Below, piece after piece: positions 34,949-43,283 of a stretch of DNA of 64,000 bases. The DNA comes from JANXQE01 sp035294005. Lineage in GTDB: Bacteria > Verrucomicrobiota > Verrucomicrobiia > Limisphaerales > UBA8199. A program made the position numbers and the translations under genes. The DNA is taken from NCBI GenBank assembly GCA_035294005.1, contig DATGLT010000188.1:1-64000 (forward strand). Direction: 5' to 3'. The stretch's first letter is position 1. The number at the start of each line of letters is the position of its first letter. The notes under the pieces were generated by a model. That model saw nothing but the letters and a program-made list of their open reading frames with translations, was not told where the DNA came from and did not search any database.

Positions 34949-35344
34949 GTGAACGGGAGCGTGCGCACAATCGAGCAATGGGAACAAGTGGCTCGGGAAG
35001 CCGAGTTTAACCCGGCCAGGATGGCGTCACTGTGCTCGATTTCCGAACGGCAACTTCAGCGACTTTTTCGAAGATACCTCCATTGCACGCCCAGCCATTG
35101 GTTGCGGGATTTACAATGCCGGCTGGCCAGGGAACTCATCTGCCAGGGCTATTCGAATAAAGCCACGGCGACCGCGCTCAAGTTCGCCAACGAATCGCAC
35201 TTCTGCCGAGAATTCAAGAAAGTCTTTGGAACCTCACCGCAGAGCCTTGCTCCACCGCATCGCGGAACGCGCCGGAGCCTTCTGATGGTCCGCATTTCGA
35301 AGAACAGCTGGAATGCCCTGCGCCGGCGGGGTTCCGGTTCGTGA
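34949..35344 (+). CDS. AraC-type helix-turn-helix regulator lacking a sensor domain
   Basis: The 131-residue protein is essentially one AraC/XylS DNA-binding domain: MASLCSISERQLQRLFRRYL (first HTH), HWLRDLQCRLARELICQGYS and SHFCREFKKVFGTSPQSL (second HTH and the conserved F-x-R-x-F-K-x2-G-x2-P signature). The family usually has a separate ligand domain of 150-200 residues, absent here. The start is GTG at 34949; another GTG follows at 34961. It is 71 bases upstream of the Opp-type ATPase genes and could regulate them. Confidence 0.85.
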   Translation: MNGSVRTIEQWEQVAREAEFNPARMASLCSISERQLQRLFRRYLHCTPSHWLRDLQCRLARELICQGYSNKATATALKFANESHFCREFKKVFGTSPQSLAPPHRGTRRSLLMVRISKNSWNALRRRGSGS

Positions 35345-35415
35345 GCCCTCTTGTAGCCGAGCGGGATCCGGCAGCGCACTCATAGCTGGAGAATTTATGC
35401 AAACCCTGTAAATGT

Positions 35416-36405
35416 GTGTGCGAGACCCCGGGAAACCCGGCGTCTCAGCGCGTGTTGCTGGAAATTAAGAATCTACAGCTGGATTTTTTGCAGGATGGGC
35501 GCCCGGTCCGGGCATTGGATGGCATTTCGCTTTCGGTTGAGGCTGGAGAGACGCTCTGTCTCGTGGGCGAGAGTGGTTCCGGCAAGAGCGTAACCGGATT
35601 ATCCGTGGCTCGATTGCTGCCCAGCCCACCTGCGGTTTATGCCGGCGGCGAAATCCTGGTTGAAGGGCGCGACACCCTCAGAATGTCCCAGGATCAACTG
35701 CGCGAAGTTCGCGGAGGTGTGGTCGGCTACATTTTCCAGGAGCCCGCCGCGTCGTTGAATCCGGTTTACCGGGTGGGCACGCAAATTAAAGAGGCATTAA
35801 AACTGCATCGGCCGCAAGAAGCGGTCGACCGGGAAGTCATTCGGTTGCTCTCCTTGGTTGGAATTCCTGCCCCAGAAACAAGAGCCCGGAGTTATCCGCA
35901 TGAACTTTCCGGCGGTATGCAGCAAAGGGTGATGATTGCCATAGCGCTGGCGTCGCGCCCCAAACTTTTGATTGCTGACGAACCGACCACCGCGCTCGAC
36001 GTGACGATTCAAGCTCAAATCCTGGAACTGTTGCTCAGCCTCAAAAAACAATTCGGAATGGCCATTCTGCTGATAACTCACAATTTGGGAATCGTTTCGG
36101 AAATCGCCGACCGCGCAGCGGTGATGTATGCGGGGCAAATCGTTGAGACCGGGCCGGCCCGAGATGTTCTGGCGCACCCGCTCCACCCGTATACGCGGGC
36201 GCTCCTGGAATCCATGCCCAGGCTGGGAGTTGGCTCGGAACGGTTGAAAGCGATCCGCGGCTCGGTTCCCCAGCTCGGTGCATTTCCCGGCGGATGTCGA
36301 TTTCATCCACGGTGCGACGATGCTCGGGCCTCCTGCGCAACCGATCCCGTCGCGTTGCTCGGAACCGGAGCGGGCCGCGCAACGCGTTGTCCTTTTTCTC
36401 AATGA
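35416..36405 (+). CDS. OppD/DppD-type ABC transporter ATPase
   Basis: The 329-residue ATPase has Walker A GESGSGKS at 51-58, Q-loop YIFQEPAASLNPVYR, signature LSGGMQQRV, Walker B LLIADEPTTALD and the oligopeptide/dipeptide C-terminal domain with CRFHPRCDDARASC, a 4Fe-4S-like Cys cluster of this subfamily. It energises peptide, nickel or related solute uptake. GTG start. It overlaps the next ATPase gene by 4 bases. No cognate permease or binding-protein gene is present on either side. Confidence 0.93.
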   Translation: MCETPGNPASQRVLLEIKNLQLDFLQDGRPVRALDGISLSVEAGETLCLVGESGSGKSVTGLSVARLLPSPPAVYAGGEILVEGRDTLRMSQDQLREVRGGVVGYIFQEPAASLNPVYRVGTQIKEALKLHRPQEAVDREVIRLLSLVGIPAPETRARSYPHELSGGMQQRVMIAIALASRPKLLIADEPTTALDVTIQAQILELLLSLKKQFGMAILLITHNLGIVSEIADRAAVMYAGQIVETGPARDVLAHPLHPYTRALLESMPRLGVGSERLKAIRGSVPQLGAFPGGCRFHPRCDDARASCATDPVALLGTGAGRATRCPFSQ

Positions 36406-37373
36406 ACCCCGCGCCGCTGCTGCAGGTAACCAATCTGTCCGTCGATTTTCCGGTTGGGCGGGCAATTCTCGGAGCCGCCCGATCATGGCTCCGGGCCGTA
36501 AACGAGGTGAGCTTTGAGCTGCAAGCTTCGGAAACCCTTGGATTGGTTGGTGAGAGCGGTTGCGGCAAGACAAGCCTCGGCCGGGCGATTGTCAGGCTGG
36601 TCGAACCTGCCGGAGGCCGGATTTGCTTCGAAGGCGCGGATATAACGCAGGCGCGCGGGTTGGAACTGAGATCTCTGCGCCGGAATTTTCAGATCATTTT
36701 TCAGGATCCATACGGGTCCTTGGATCCGCGGCTTACGATCGAGGACATCATCGGTGAGGCGCTGGACATTCATCGCTTGGCCTCGAGCAGCAGCGACCGA
36801 CGCAGCCAGGTTGCCGCTCTGCTTCAGGATGTGGGGCTCGATGAGACGCACCTTGCGCGTTTTCCTCACGAGTTTAGCGGTGGACAAAGGCAACGCATCG
36901 GGATCGCCCGCGCGCTGGCTGTCCGGCCGAAGCTCATTGTTTGTGATGAACCGGTCAGCGCCCTGGATGTGTCGGTCCAGGCGCAAGTGGTCAATCTCCT
37001 GCGGGACCTGCAGAGGGATCGAGGGATTTCATACCTGTTCATTGCCCACGACCTCGCCGTGGTTGAGCACATCAGCGAGCGGATCATGGTCATGTATCTG
37101 GGAAGAATAGTCGAAACCGGCAGTGCCAGCGAGGTTTGCGGTCAGCCGGGGCACCCGTACACCCAGGCGCTGCTCTCTGCTGTCCCGGTTATCGATGCGC
37201 AGTCAAAGCGGAAGCGAATTGTTTTGCAGGGCGATGTGCCTTCCGCGGTTCAGCCGCCTGGCGGTTGTCCTTTTCATCCTCGGTGCCCCGTGGCCGAAGC
37301 GCGATGCCGTGTTGAACGGCCAATTCTGCGCGAACTCAAGCCTCGGCATTGGGTTGCCTGCCACCTGGCCTGA
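36402..37373 (+). CDS. OppF/DppF-type ABC transporter ATPase
   Basis: The 323-residue partner ATPase has Walker A GESGCGKT at 50-57, IIFQDPYGSLDPRLT, signature FSGGQRQRI, Walker B LIVCDEPVSALDVS and C-terminal CPFHPRCPVAEARC. Opp/Dpp systems use an OppD-OppF heterodimer, which this pair forms. ATG at 36402 overlaps the upstream TGA (ATGA). The open frame extends back to 36294, but that stretch is the end of the upstream gene read in another frame. Confidence 0.93.
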   Translation: MNPAPLLQVTNLSVDFPVGRAILGAARSWLRAVNEVSFELQASETLGLVGESGCGKTSLGRAIVRLVEPAGGRICFEGADITQARGLELRSLRRNFQIIFQDPYGSLDPRLTIEDIIGEALDIHRLASSSSDRRSQVAALLQDVGLDETHLARFPHEFSGGQRQRIGIARALAVRPKLIVCDEPVSALDVSVQAQVVNLLRDLQRDRGISYLFIAHDLAVVEHISERIMVMYLGRIVETGSASEVCGQPGHPYTQALLSAVPVIDAQSKRKRIVLQGDVPSAVQPPGGCPFHPRCPVAEARCRVERPILRELKPRHWVACHLA

Positions 37374-37408
37374 ATCCGTCGCGCCCCTAAACCGCCGTTT
37401 AACTCAGC

Positions 37409-38926
37409 TCACGCACCGTCCACATCAATGTCGAAGACCCCGGTCTGAATCCCGCCCTCGATTTTCACCTGTACCCAGAGCCGGTACCGTCCAGGTTTGG
37501 GGAACGCGTAAGGAAACGAAACACCTTCCGCGGAGGGGTTGCCTCCAATCCAACCCTGGTCAGCGCTGCTGGCCGCGGGCAACTGACAAATCGGCTCATC
37601 GGCGCCAAACGCGGCTTTGAGAGGAAGTTTGCCTTCAATACGGTACGTGGCGAGTTGCATGGCGGCCATGGAAGCCGTTCCACCCGGATGTAAATGAGTA
37701 AAAACGGCGCCATCCTCCCGGGTCAAGGCCAGATGGCCGCGCATGCCGAGATATGTTTCGAGAGAGACTTCTTTGCCACGGCTGTCGTGAACGACAAAAT
37801 GAAGGTTGGTGGGCTGGTTCACCCGGCATCGTTCCGGGCCTGTTCGCGTCATGACATAGTCTTGGGAAAGGGGAAAGGATGTTCCGTCGCACCTGCCCAT
37901 TGGCGGGGCGACGGTCGCCGAATCGTCCGGATCCGCCTCCGTTGCGCCGGTTGTGACTTCCGGGATTGTGACCCGGCACGTCAAAGTGTCCGACAGCCCG
38001 GTCTCGTAGGTGATGTCCGCATAAAGCCTGTATAGCCCGGCGGGCAGTTTTGGCAGGGCGACATCAAAGCTCGCGCGATCCAACTTAACCGGATGCAGAT
38101 GGGCGAAACAATTCAAGCCAGGCTCACGAACCAGGAACAGGTGCATCAGCTTTCCGTGGTCCGGAACGAGTGGCGCCGTGCGCGCAAACGCCGGATCGGT
38201 TATGGCCAATAAAAGCGACGTCTTGTCTCCGTTTGTACGAACATCGGCCTTGGCGGAGATCGGGTGGTACAAACGATTATTCTTATAATCGGCCGCTTCG
38301 GCATCCCACCAATTCTTGCCGCCCCAGACCAGGGCAACGAGGAGCACAGTTCCCAACCCCATCCCTCCCAGGGCGTACAAGCGCCTCGTTGGGGTCGGTT
38401 CGCTTCCCGGGGTCAAAACACTTTCCCGAACGGCTGAACCGACAATGCTAATTAAGAGTCCGCCAAGAATGAGACCAAGCACCGCCAATCCAACTCCCAA
38501 AGCTTTAGGCAGAGCCAGCACCCGGGTGGCCACGGCATCGACAGGTATCACGACGCGTCCTGCCCCAGCCGGCCCTTGGACTTCCAATTCAACGCTTTGG
38601 GCTCCGGGTTCCATGAACCACAGCTGGGCGCTATACAGACCGGGATCTCCACGAACGGGTTTGGCAATATCCGGCGGAGGCGCGCCCATGCGGCCCGCGT
38701 TCCATTTGATTGGCAGGGCGGTAACAGTTTTGATGTTCTCCGCGTCGATGCGAATGGATAATTCCGCCAGGCCAGGGATCACTTCTGCGGGGTGGATCAC
38801 AACGTGAACCGGATAGGGGCCGGCATGGCCTTCAAAAAACACGTTCGGGCTGCCGACGTGCGCCCGGGCTGGTTGTGTGAAAAGCGCTGCCGCCACCACC
38901 ACCAGGATCATGACCCAGCGCTTCAT
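37409..38926 (-). CDS. Periplasmic membrane-anchored protein with two HLHP modules, putative metal (copper) handling
   Basis: The 505-residue protein has a signal peptide ending Q-P-A-R-A before His23, so the mature chain would begin H-V-G-S-P-N-V, with further His at HAGPYPVHVVIHP. A central TM lies near residues 140-165 and another near 190. Two related domains each contain a His-x-His-Pro motif: FAHLHP (His276, His278) and FTHLHPGG (His411, His413). A mature N-terminal His is the ligand of copper histidine-brace proteins such as CopC; the metal role is inferred. It overlaps the upstream membrane protein gene by 4 bases. No named family recognised with certainty. Confidence 0.82.
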   Translation of the reverse strand: MKRWVMILVVVAAALFTQPARAHVGSPNVFFEGHAGPYPVHVVIHPAEVIPGLAELSIRIDAENIKTVTALPIKWNAGRMGAPPPDIAKPVRGDPGLYSAQLWFMEPGAQSVELEVQGPAGAGRVVIPVDAVATRVLALPKALGVGLAVLGLILGGLLISIVGSAVRESVLTPGSEPTPTRRLYALGGMGLGTVLLVALVWGGKNWWDAEAADYKNNRLYHPISAKADVRTNGDKTSLLLAITDPAFARTAPLVPDHGKLMHLFLVREPGLNCFAHLHPVKLDRASFDVALPKLPAGLYRLYADITYETGLSDTLTCRVTIPEVTTGATEADPDDSATVAPPMGRCDGTSFPLSQDYVMTRTGPERCRVNQPTNLHFVVHDSRGKEVSLETYLGMRGHLALTREDGAVFTHLHPGGTASMAAMQLATYRIEGKLPLKAAFGADEPICQLPAASSADQGWIGGNPSAEGVSFPYAFPKPGRYRLWVQVKIEGGIQTGVFDIDVDGA

Positions 38927-40167
38927 CGCCGGAGCCGGGACATCCAGTTACCCAACCATAAACCGATTCGAGACGCGGTAATCGAGAGGGCCAGCGCCCA
39001 GCAGGCGCTTGCGAACGTTAGCGGAGGGTTCGATTCAGGGTTGGTCCGGCTCCAGAATTGTCCATGCCACTGGCCGGCGCCTTCGCGGTATCCCCAATGC
39101 CGATCCGCGGCAAAAAACCAATTCTGAGCGTGTGGACCGATCAAAAACGCCGAAAAGAACCATTGCGTGAGAAGGAACAATGCGAAAAAAAGACAACCGC
39201 AAACGATCACGAGCAACCAATCCCGCAACCAGCCACTAGCTTCGCCGATATAACGACGCGCCAGGTCGATTCCCAGCGCCGGCACAATCAGCAAAAGCGG
39301 GAACGGTAAGGGCACAAAATGTGTCACCGGGTTGCGAATGGGACCGAGGCGCGGTTGCCCAGGGAAAAGGGGCAGGATCCAAGCCATCCCAGCCACGATC
39401 GCCATGTAAATTAAGGCAATGGAAGACGCGCCCCAGCGTTCCTTTGAGGCGCGCGCCAGCCCCAGCAGGTACACGGGAAGCGTTGCGGCTGATAACTCAT
39501 AGAACAGCGCCGTCCGTTGCTGGTTTGGCCAGCTTTTTTCGATTAAGAACACGCTCGCCATGACAATCACCAGCCCGGAGGCGTACAGAAAAGCCAGCCG
39601 GTTTGGCTCGGCTTGTCTGGCATCCGCCAGGTTTTGCTCGCGCAACAGCAACATCAGCGCGCCAAGCACGTTGGCCCACATGCCCAAAGCCAGCAGCGTG
39701 TGCGGCGGACTCAGGATTTTGACGTCCACCCCGTACGCGTTGTGCCACCAATTATCGAATGGTGCCGAGGTGAGCATGGCCAGGGCGCCCCAGATGGTCA
39801 CCCACGCGCCAAACGGGGCGCGAAAGCCCCATAGCCTGACGGCCGCCTCTCGTTCCGCGCGGCTGCCAAAAAAAGTCGTGCGGATCGCAAGCCAGCCGCA
39901 AGTCAATCCCCCGAGAAGTCCACCAATATAAATTGCCAAGTGAGCCGGAGTCCAAAAGGTGTCCCGGCCGATGGTTCGGTGCCAGGAGATATCCCAAAGA
40001 ATTCCAATTGCTATGCTGCTCCCGCCGGACAGCACAAGGCGAGCACACGCCGATACCGGATCGCGAGCGGGAACCGCTCGCGGCACGTCGACAAAGTCCG
40101 TGGTCTGGATTGCTGAACCTGAAGCCTGGGCCACGCAAAAGTCTAACTCAGGGCCAAAGTGCGTCAA
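38923..40167 (-). CDS. Polytopic membrane protein coupled to the HLHP protein
   Basis: The 414-residue protein has about ten hydrophobic segments (for example PPHTLLALGMWANVLGALML and LLVIVCGCLFFALFLLTQWF). His, Trp and Asp residues lie near membrane edges (LWDISWHRTIGRDTFWTPAH, APFDNWWHNAYGVDV), a pattern compatible with metal or quinone contact but not diagnostic. The frame begins about 45 residues before the first TM, so the true start may be downstream of 40167. Its stop overlaps the start of the HLHP gene (ATGA), so the two act together. Family unknown. Confidence 0.8.
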   Translation of the reverse strand: MTHFGPELDFCVAQASGSAIQTTDFVDVPRAVPARDPVSACARLVLSGGSSIAIGILWDISWHRTIGRDTFWTPAHLAIYIGGLLGGLTCGWLAIRTTFFGSRAEREAAVRLWGFRAPFGAWVTIWGALAMLTSAPFDNWWHNAYGVDVKILSPPHTLLALGMWANVLGALMLLLREQNLADARQAEPNRLAFLYASGLVIVMASVFLIEKSWPNQQRTALFYELSAATLPVYLLGLARASKERWGASSIALIYMAIVAGMAWILPLFPGQPRLGPIRNPVTHFVPLPFPLLLIVPALGIDLARRYIGEASGWLRDWLLVIVCGCLFFALFLLTQWFFSAFLIGPHAQNWFFAADRHWGYREGAGQWHGQFWSRTNPESNPPLTFASACWALALSITASRIGLWLGNWMSRLRR

Positions 40168-40301
40168 GGCGACGCAGTGAGAACAAAACCGCGATGCGCC
40201 AAAACTAACTGTTACCTAAAGGTTGCCAGCGAAAGCCCGATCTGGCGTTGGGGACGCGACCCTGTTACATTTGTATCGGTTGGTCCGGGCCAGTTACTGC
40301 G

Positions 40302-40919
40302 ATGAGCATCCAACTTCCAGAAAAGCAGCAAAGCATGCGCATCGGCCAGGCCTTTTCATTGCTCGAGCTGTTGATCACTGTCGCCCTCATTCTGATCCTT
40401 ACCACGCTCTATTTCGGGCCCAACACCGCCAGCCGGCAGGAAGCTCTCAAGCGCTCTTGCCAGAGGAATCTCCAAAAAATTTATGTCTCGATGCAGATCT
40501 TTGCCGCCGAGCATTCGGGTGCGTTCCCTGGCGTTCCTCAGGCCCGGACCTCCGAGGAAGCCCTGGACGTTCTTGTCCCCAAATACACGTCCGATACCTC
40601 GCAATTTATCTGTCCCGGGAGCAAAGACTCCGCTCTGCCGTCAGGAGAGTCCTTTCGTTCGCGAAGGATCAGCTACGCTTACGTCATGGGCCGATTTTCG
40701 ACCAATACCCAAGCGGTGCTCATGAGCGACGAGCAGGTTGATACCCGGCCGAAAACTGCCGGCCAGCCCCTCTTCTCACTTACCGGAAAGGGGCCTGGTT
40801 CAAATCACCGGAAGAACGGCGGCAATCTTCTTTTCTGTGACGGCCATTGCGAAATGAGTCCCGCGCTGGCCGCGTTTCCGATCACGTTCACCAATGGCGA
40901 GTCGCTGCTGAATCCTTGA
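40302..40919 (+). CDS. Type II secretion-like pseudopilin with H-x-D-G tail motif
   Basis: From the ATG at 40302 the protein is 205 residues. Its N-terminus carries a prepilin peptidase-type site: Q-A then FSLLELLITVALILILTTLY, with Glu at position +5 of the mature pilin. Near the end is HRKNGGNLLFCDGH, close to the H-x9-D-G motif of the abundant Planctomycetes/Verrucomicrobia pseudopilins. Such proteins assemble short periplasmic fibres or act in secretion. An in-frame ATG at 40335 lies closer to the cleavage site. The next gene begins 9 bases after the stop, so the two are coupled. Confidence 0.85.
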   Translation: MSIQLPEKQQSMRIGQAFSLLELLITVALILILTTLYFGPNTASRQEALKRSCQRNLQKIYVSMQIFAAEHSGAFPGVPQARTSEEALDVLVPKYTSDTSQFICPGSKDSALPSGESFRSRRISYAYVMGRFSTNTQAVLMSDEQVDTRPKTAGQPLFSLTGKGPGSNHRKNGGNLLFCDGHCEMSPALAAFPITFTNGESLLNP

Positions 40920-40928
40920 GGTCCTTTG

Positions 40929-43268
40929 ATGAAGATCGAGTGTTCCTGCGGGGCAAAGTACACGTTTGAATTTAGCCCGGAGATGCGGGATCACCCGGTC
41001 ACGTTTGTTTGCCCCCATTGCGGCCAGGACGCTTCCGAATTCGTGGATAAACTTGTGCGGACGAATTTCGGATCGAGCGCCGTCCCGTCGGGCGAGCCGA
41101 TTTCCATCATTCCCATCCAGCAAGCCGTTCCCGGGCTGCGCCTGGAAAGCGCGCCCGGTTCCACAACCGATCCACCAGTCGAGCAGGCTTCGCCGCTTTG
41201 TTCAAAGCATCCGGGGCAGGTTGCGATTCAAAAGTGCTACATCTGCTCAAAGCCGATCTGCCCCAAGTGCATGGATCTCTTTGGGTATGTCTGCTCGCCC
41301 CTGTGCAAAGCCAAGGCCGATTCTCATGGCATCACCTTGCCCGTGTTCGAAGGGCAGAAATCGCGTGTCGAAGCGCGCCGCTGGCGCAAGCTTGTTTGGG
41401 CATGTTCATCAGCAGGAATCTGCGTCGCCGCAGCGCTGGGCTTGTGGTTTTGGTACGCCTGGTTTGGTTGCGCGCCCCGGACGATCTTCTCGGTTCGGTT
41501 CGAAAAACCCGCCTATGCCGGCCAAAGCGCTTTCGGAGGCGATTCGCGCAAACAAATCGTCTTTTTGCATGGCGGAACCCTTGCCCGATACGACCTGAAG
41601 AGCGGCAAACAAATCTGGTCACGCGAGATTCTCCAGTTGGACGAGATCCAAAAAACCATCAACCGCCAGATGCAAGCCAACAAAGCGCTTTTGGACAAAG
41701 CCAACAGCGAAGCGTGGGAAACCATCCCCAAAGTGCCTTCGCAAAGCGAATTATCCGAATCGATGGAAAGAGCGGCCGCGGCGGCGCTCAGTCTTTGCGT
41801 CCGCAACAACAACATTTGGGTCATATCTCCCGAACGGCTGACGCGCTACTCGTGGGAAAGCGGCGCTGTGGTAACGGAAATACCCGCGCGGACTGGACTT
41901 AGCGAACCGATTTATCGAGGCAATGAAATCGTGCTGGTCAACGGCGGGTCGGGCCCGCCCACGGTGACCCGGGTGGATCTATCGACAGGCGTTGCACGGC
42001 AGGAGGAACTGGCCGGCGTGAGCCCCGGGCAGTTGGAGGCAAGTGCCGGGAAAGCGACGAGCCCGAACTCGCCGCAACCGCCAGTCGGGATGAGCGCGAC
42101 TTCACCGGGCGCCGATGCCGGCAAACCGATGGACCCTTCGAAAGTTGCCGGACAGGCCCAGCGAATGTCGCTGGCCGAAAAAATCGCTTTGCCCGCGACG
42201 CTCGCCGCCAATATGAATCAACAGCGGGCCATGAACGAACTGAGCGACTCGCCCAAAACGGCGCCCCGATCCGGCACTCGGCCCGACCCGCGTTCGAGCT
42301 TTTCGCTGGTCCCCGGCGTCACCGGGTTTGTGGAGCTCCAGGTCAAACTTTTGGAAGCCAATATTGTTTCGCGCAGCGCCATGAAACCAGGCTCCGGCAA
42401 ATCCGCTTTGGAAGGAGAAGTTACCGCCGGCAAGAGCATGGAGTTGGCCAATGACATGCTCAACGAGATGCAACGAAACAACGCCGGCGATATGATTGAG
42501 GAAGATCACAGCCGCTATGAAGTGACGGTGCGACGGCCGGGAGAGTCGGCCCAGTGGACGGGCGAGGTGATTGGCCCGCCGAGGCTTTACCCGCTCGAAC
42601 ACGCCACCGTGGTTGCCGCCGATAAGAAAATCATCGTGCTCGATCCGTCCAATCACAAGCTCTGGGAAAGCGCGTTGGCCTTTAACCTGCCGGCAGGGTT
42701 AAATGCGTTGGATGAGGGAAGCGCAAGTTTCGGCCGGGGACCCTGTGTTGAACACAAAGGAACGTTGTACGTGTTCGACGAAGGCGTCTTGAGTGCCTTT
42801 GATCTGCCGACCGGCAATGCACGTTGGCGATTGCCATCGGTCGGCATCGCGGGAATTTTCCTTGATGACAATGACAAGTTGTACGTCAACACGACCACGG
42901 CCAGTCATGAGAGCCTGAAATATTCCAGGCAAATCGACCTGTCCCGCAAAGTGTCTGCGGCCGTGCTGAAAATCGATTCGCGCAGCGGCAAAATTCTTTG
43001 GAGTGAAGATACTCCCGGCCTGGTCAGCTACGTTCGCAATGCGCTGGTCCTGACCGCTGGTTCGTTCTCGCCTCCGGAATCTGACGGACCCGATACCGGA
43101 CTCGAAAAACCGCCCTGGCTGCGGATCCGCCGGCTCAATCCCAGGGATGGCCGCGAGGTCTGGGAATATTTTCAGGACCGCGCCCCGTTGGACGTGGCGT
43201 TCGACGGCAACATGATCCGCCTCATATTTAAAAAGGAAGTCGTGGTGTTGCGTTTTCCAACGTTTTGA
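40929..43268 (+). CDS. Zinc-ribbon / B-box-like / PQQ-propeller membrane protein
   Basis: The 779-residue protein has an N-terminal zinc ribbon (IECSCGAKYTFEF, FVCPHCGQD), a B-box-like Cys/His cluster (CSKHPGQVAIQKCYICSKPI, then CPKCMDLFGYVCSPLCKAKA), a TM helix around 150-175 (LVWACSSAGICVAAALGLWF), and a long periplasmic part with PQQ-like repeats (LARYDLKSGKQIWSREIL, AVLKIDSRSGKILWSEDTPG, RRLNPRDGREVWEYF). These probably fold as a beta-propeller binding protein or polysaccharide rather than cofactor. GAGG lies 8 bases before the ATG. It is cotranscribed with the pseudopilin gene. Confidence 0.85.
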   Translation: MKIECSCGAKYTFEFSPEMRDHPVTFVCPHCGQDASEFVDKLVRTNFGSSAVPSGEPISIIPIQQAVPGLRLESAPGSTTDPPVEQASPLCSKHPGQVAIQKCYICSKPICPKCMDLFGYVCSPLCKAKADSHGITLPVFEGQKSRVEARRWRKLVWACSSAGICVAAALGLWFWYAWFGCAPRTIFSVRFEKPAYAGQSAFGGDSRKQIVFLHGGTLARYDLKSGKQIWSREILQLDEIQKTINRQMQANKALLDKANSEAWETIPKVPSQSELSESMERAAAAALSLCVRNNNIWVISPERLTRYSWESGAVVTEIPARTGLSEPIYRGNEIVLVNGGSGPPTVTRVDLSTGVARQEELAGVSPGQLEASAGKATSPNSPQPPVGMSATSPGADAGKPMDPSKVAGQAQRMSLAEKIALPATLAANMNQQRAMNELSDSPKTAPRSGTRPDPRSSFSLVPGVTGFVELQVKLLEANIVSRSAMKPGSGKSALEGEVTAGKSMELANDMLNEMQRNNAGDMIEEDHSRYEVTVRRPGESAQWTGEVIGPPRLYPLEHATVVAADKKIIVLDPSNHKLWESALAFNLPAGLNALDEGSASFGRGPCVEHKGTLYVFDEGVLSAFDLPTGNARWRLPSVGIAGIFLDDNDKLYVNTTTASHESLKYSRQIDLSRKVSAAVLKIDSRSGKILWSEDTPGLVSYVRNALVLTAGSFSPPESDGPDTGLEKPPWLRIRRLNPRDGREVWEYFQDRAPLDVAFDGNMIRLIFKKEVVVLRFPTF

Positions 43269-43283
43269 TTGCGGCAACGCCCT

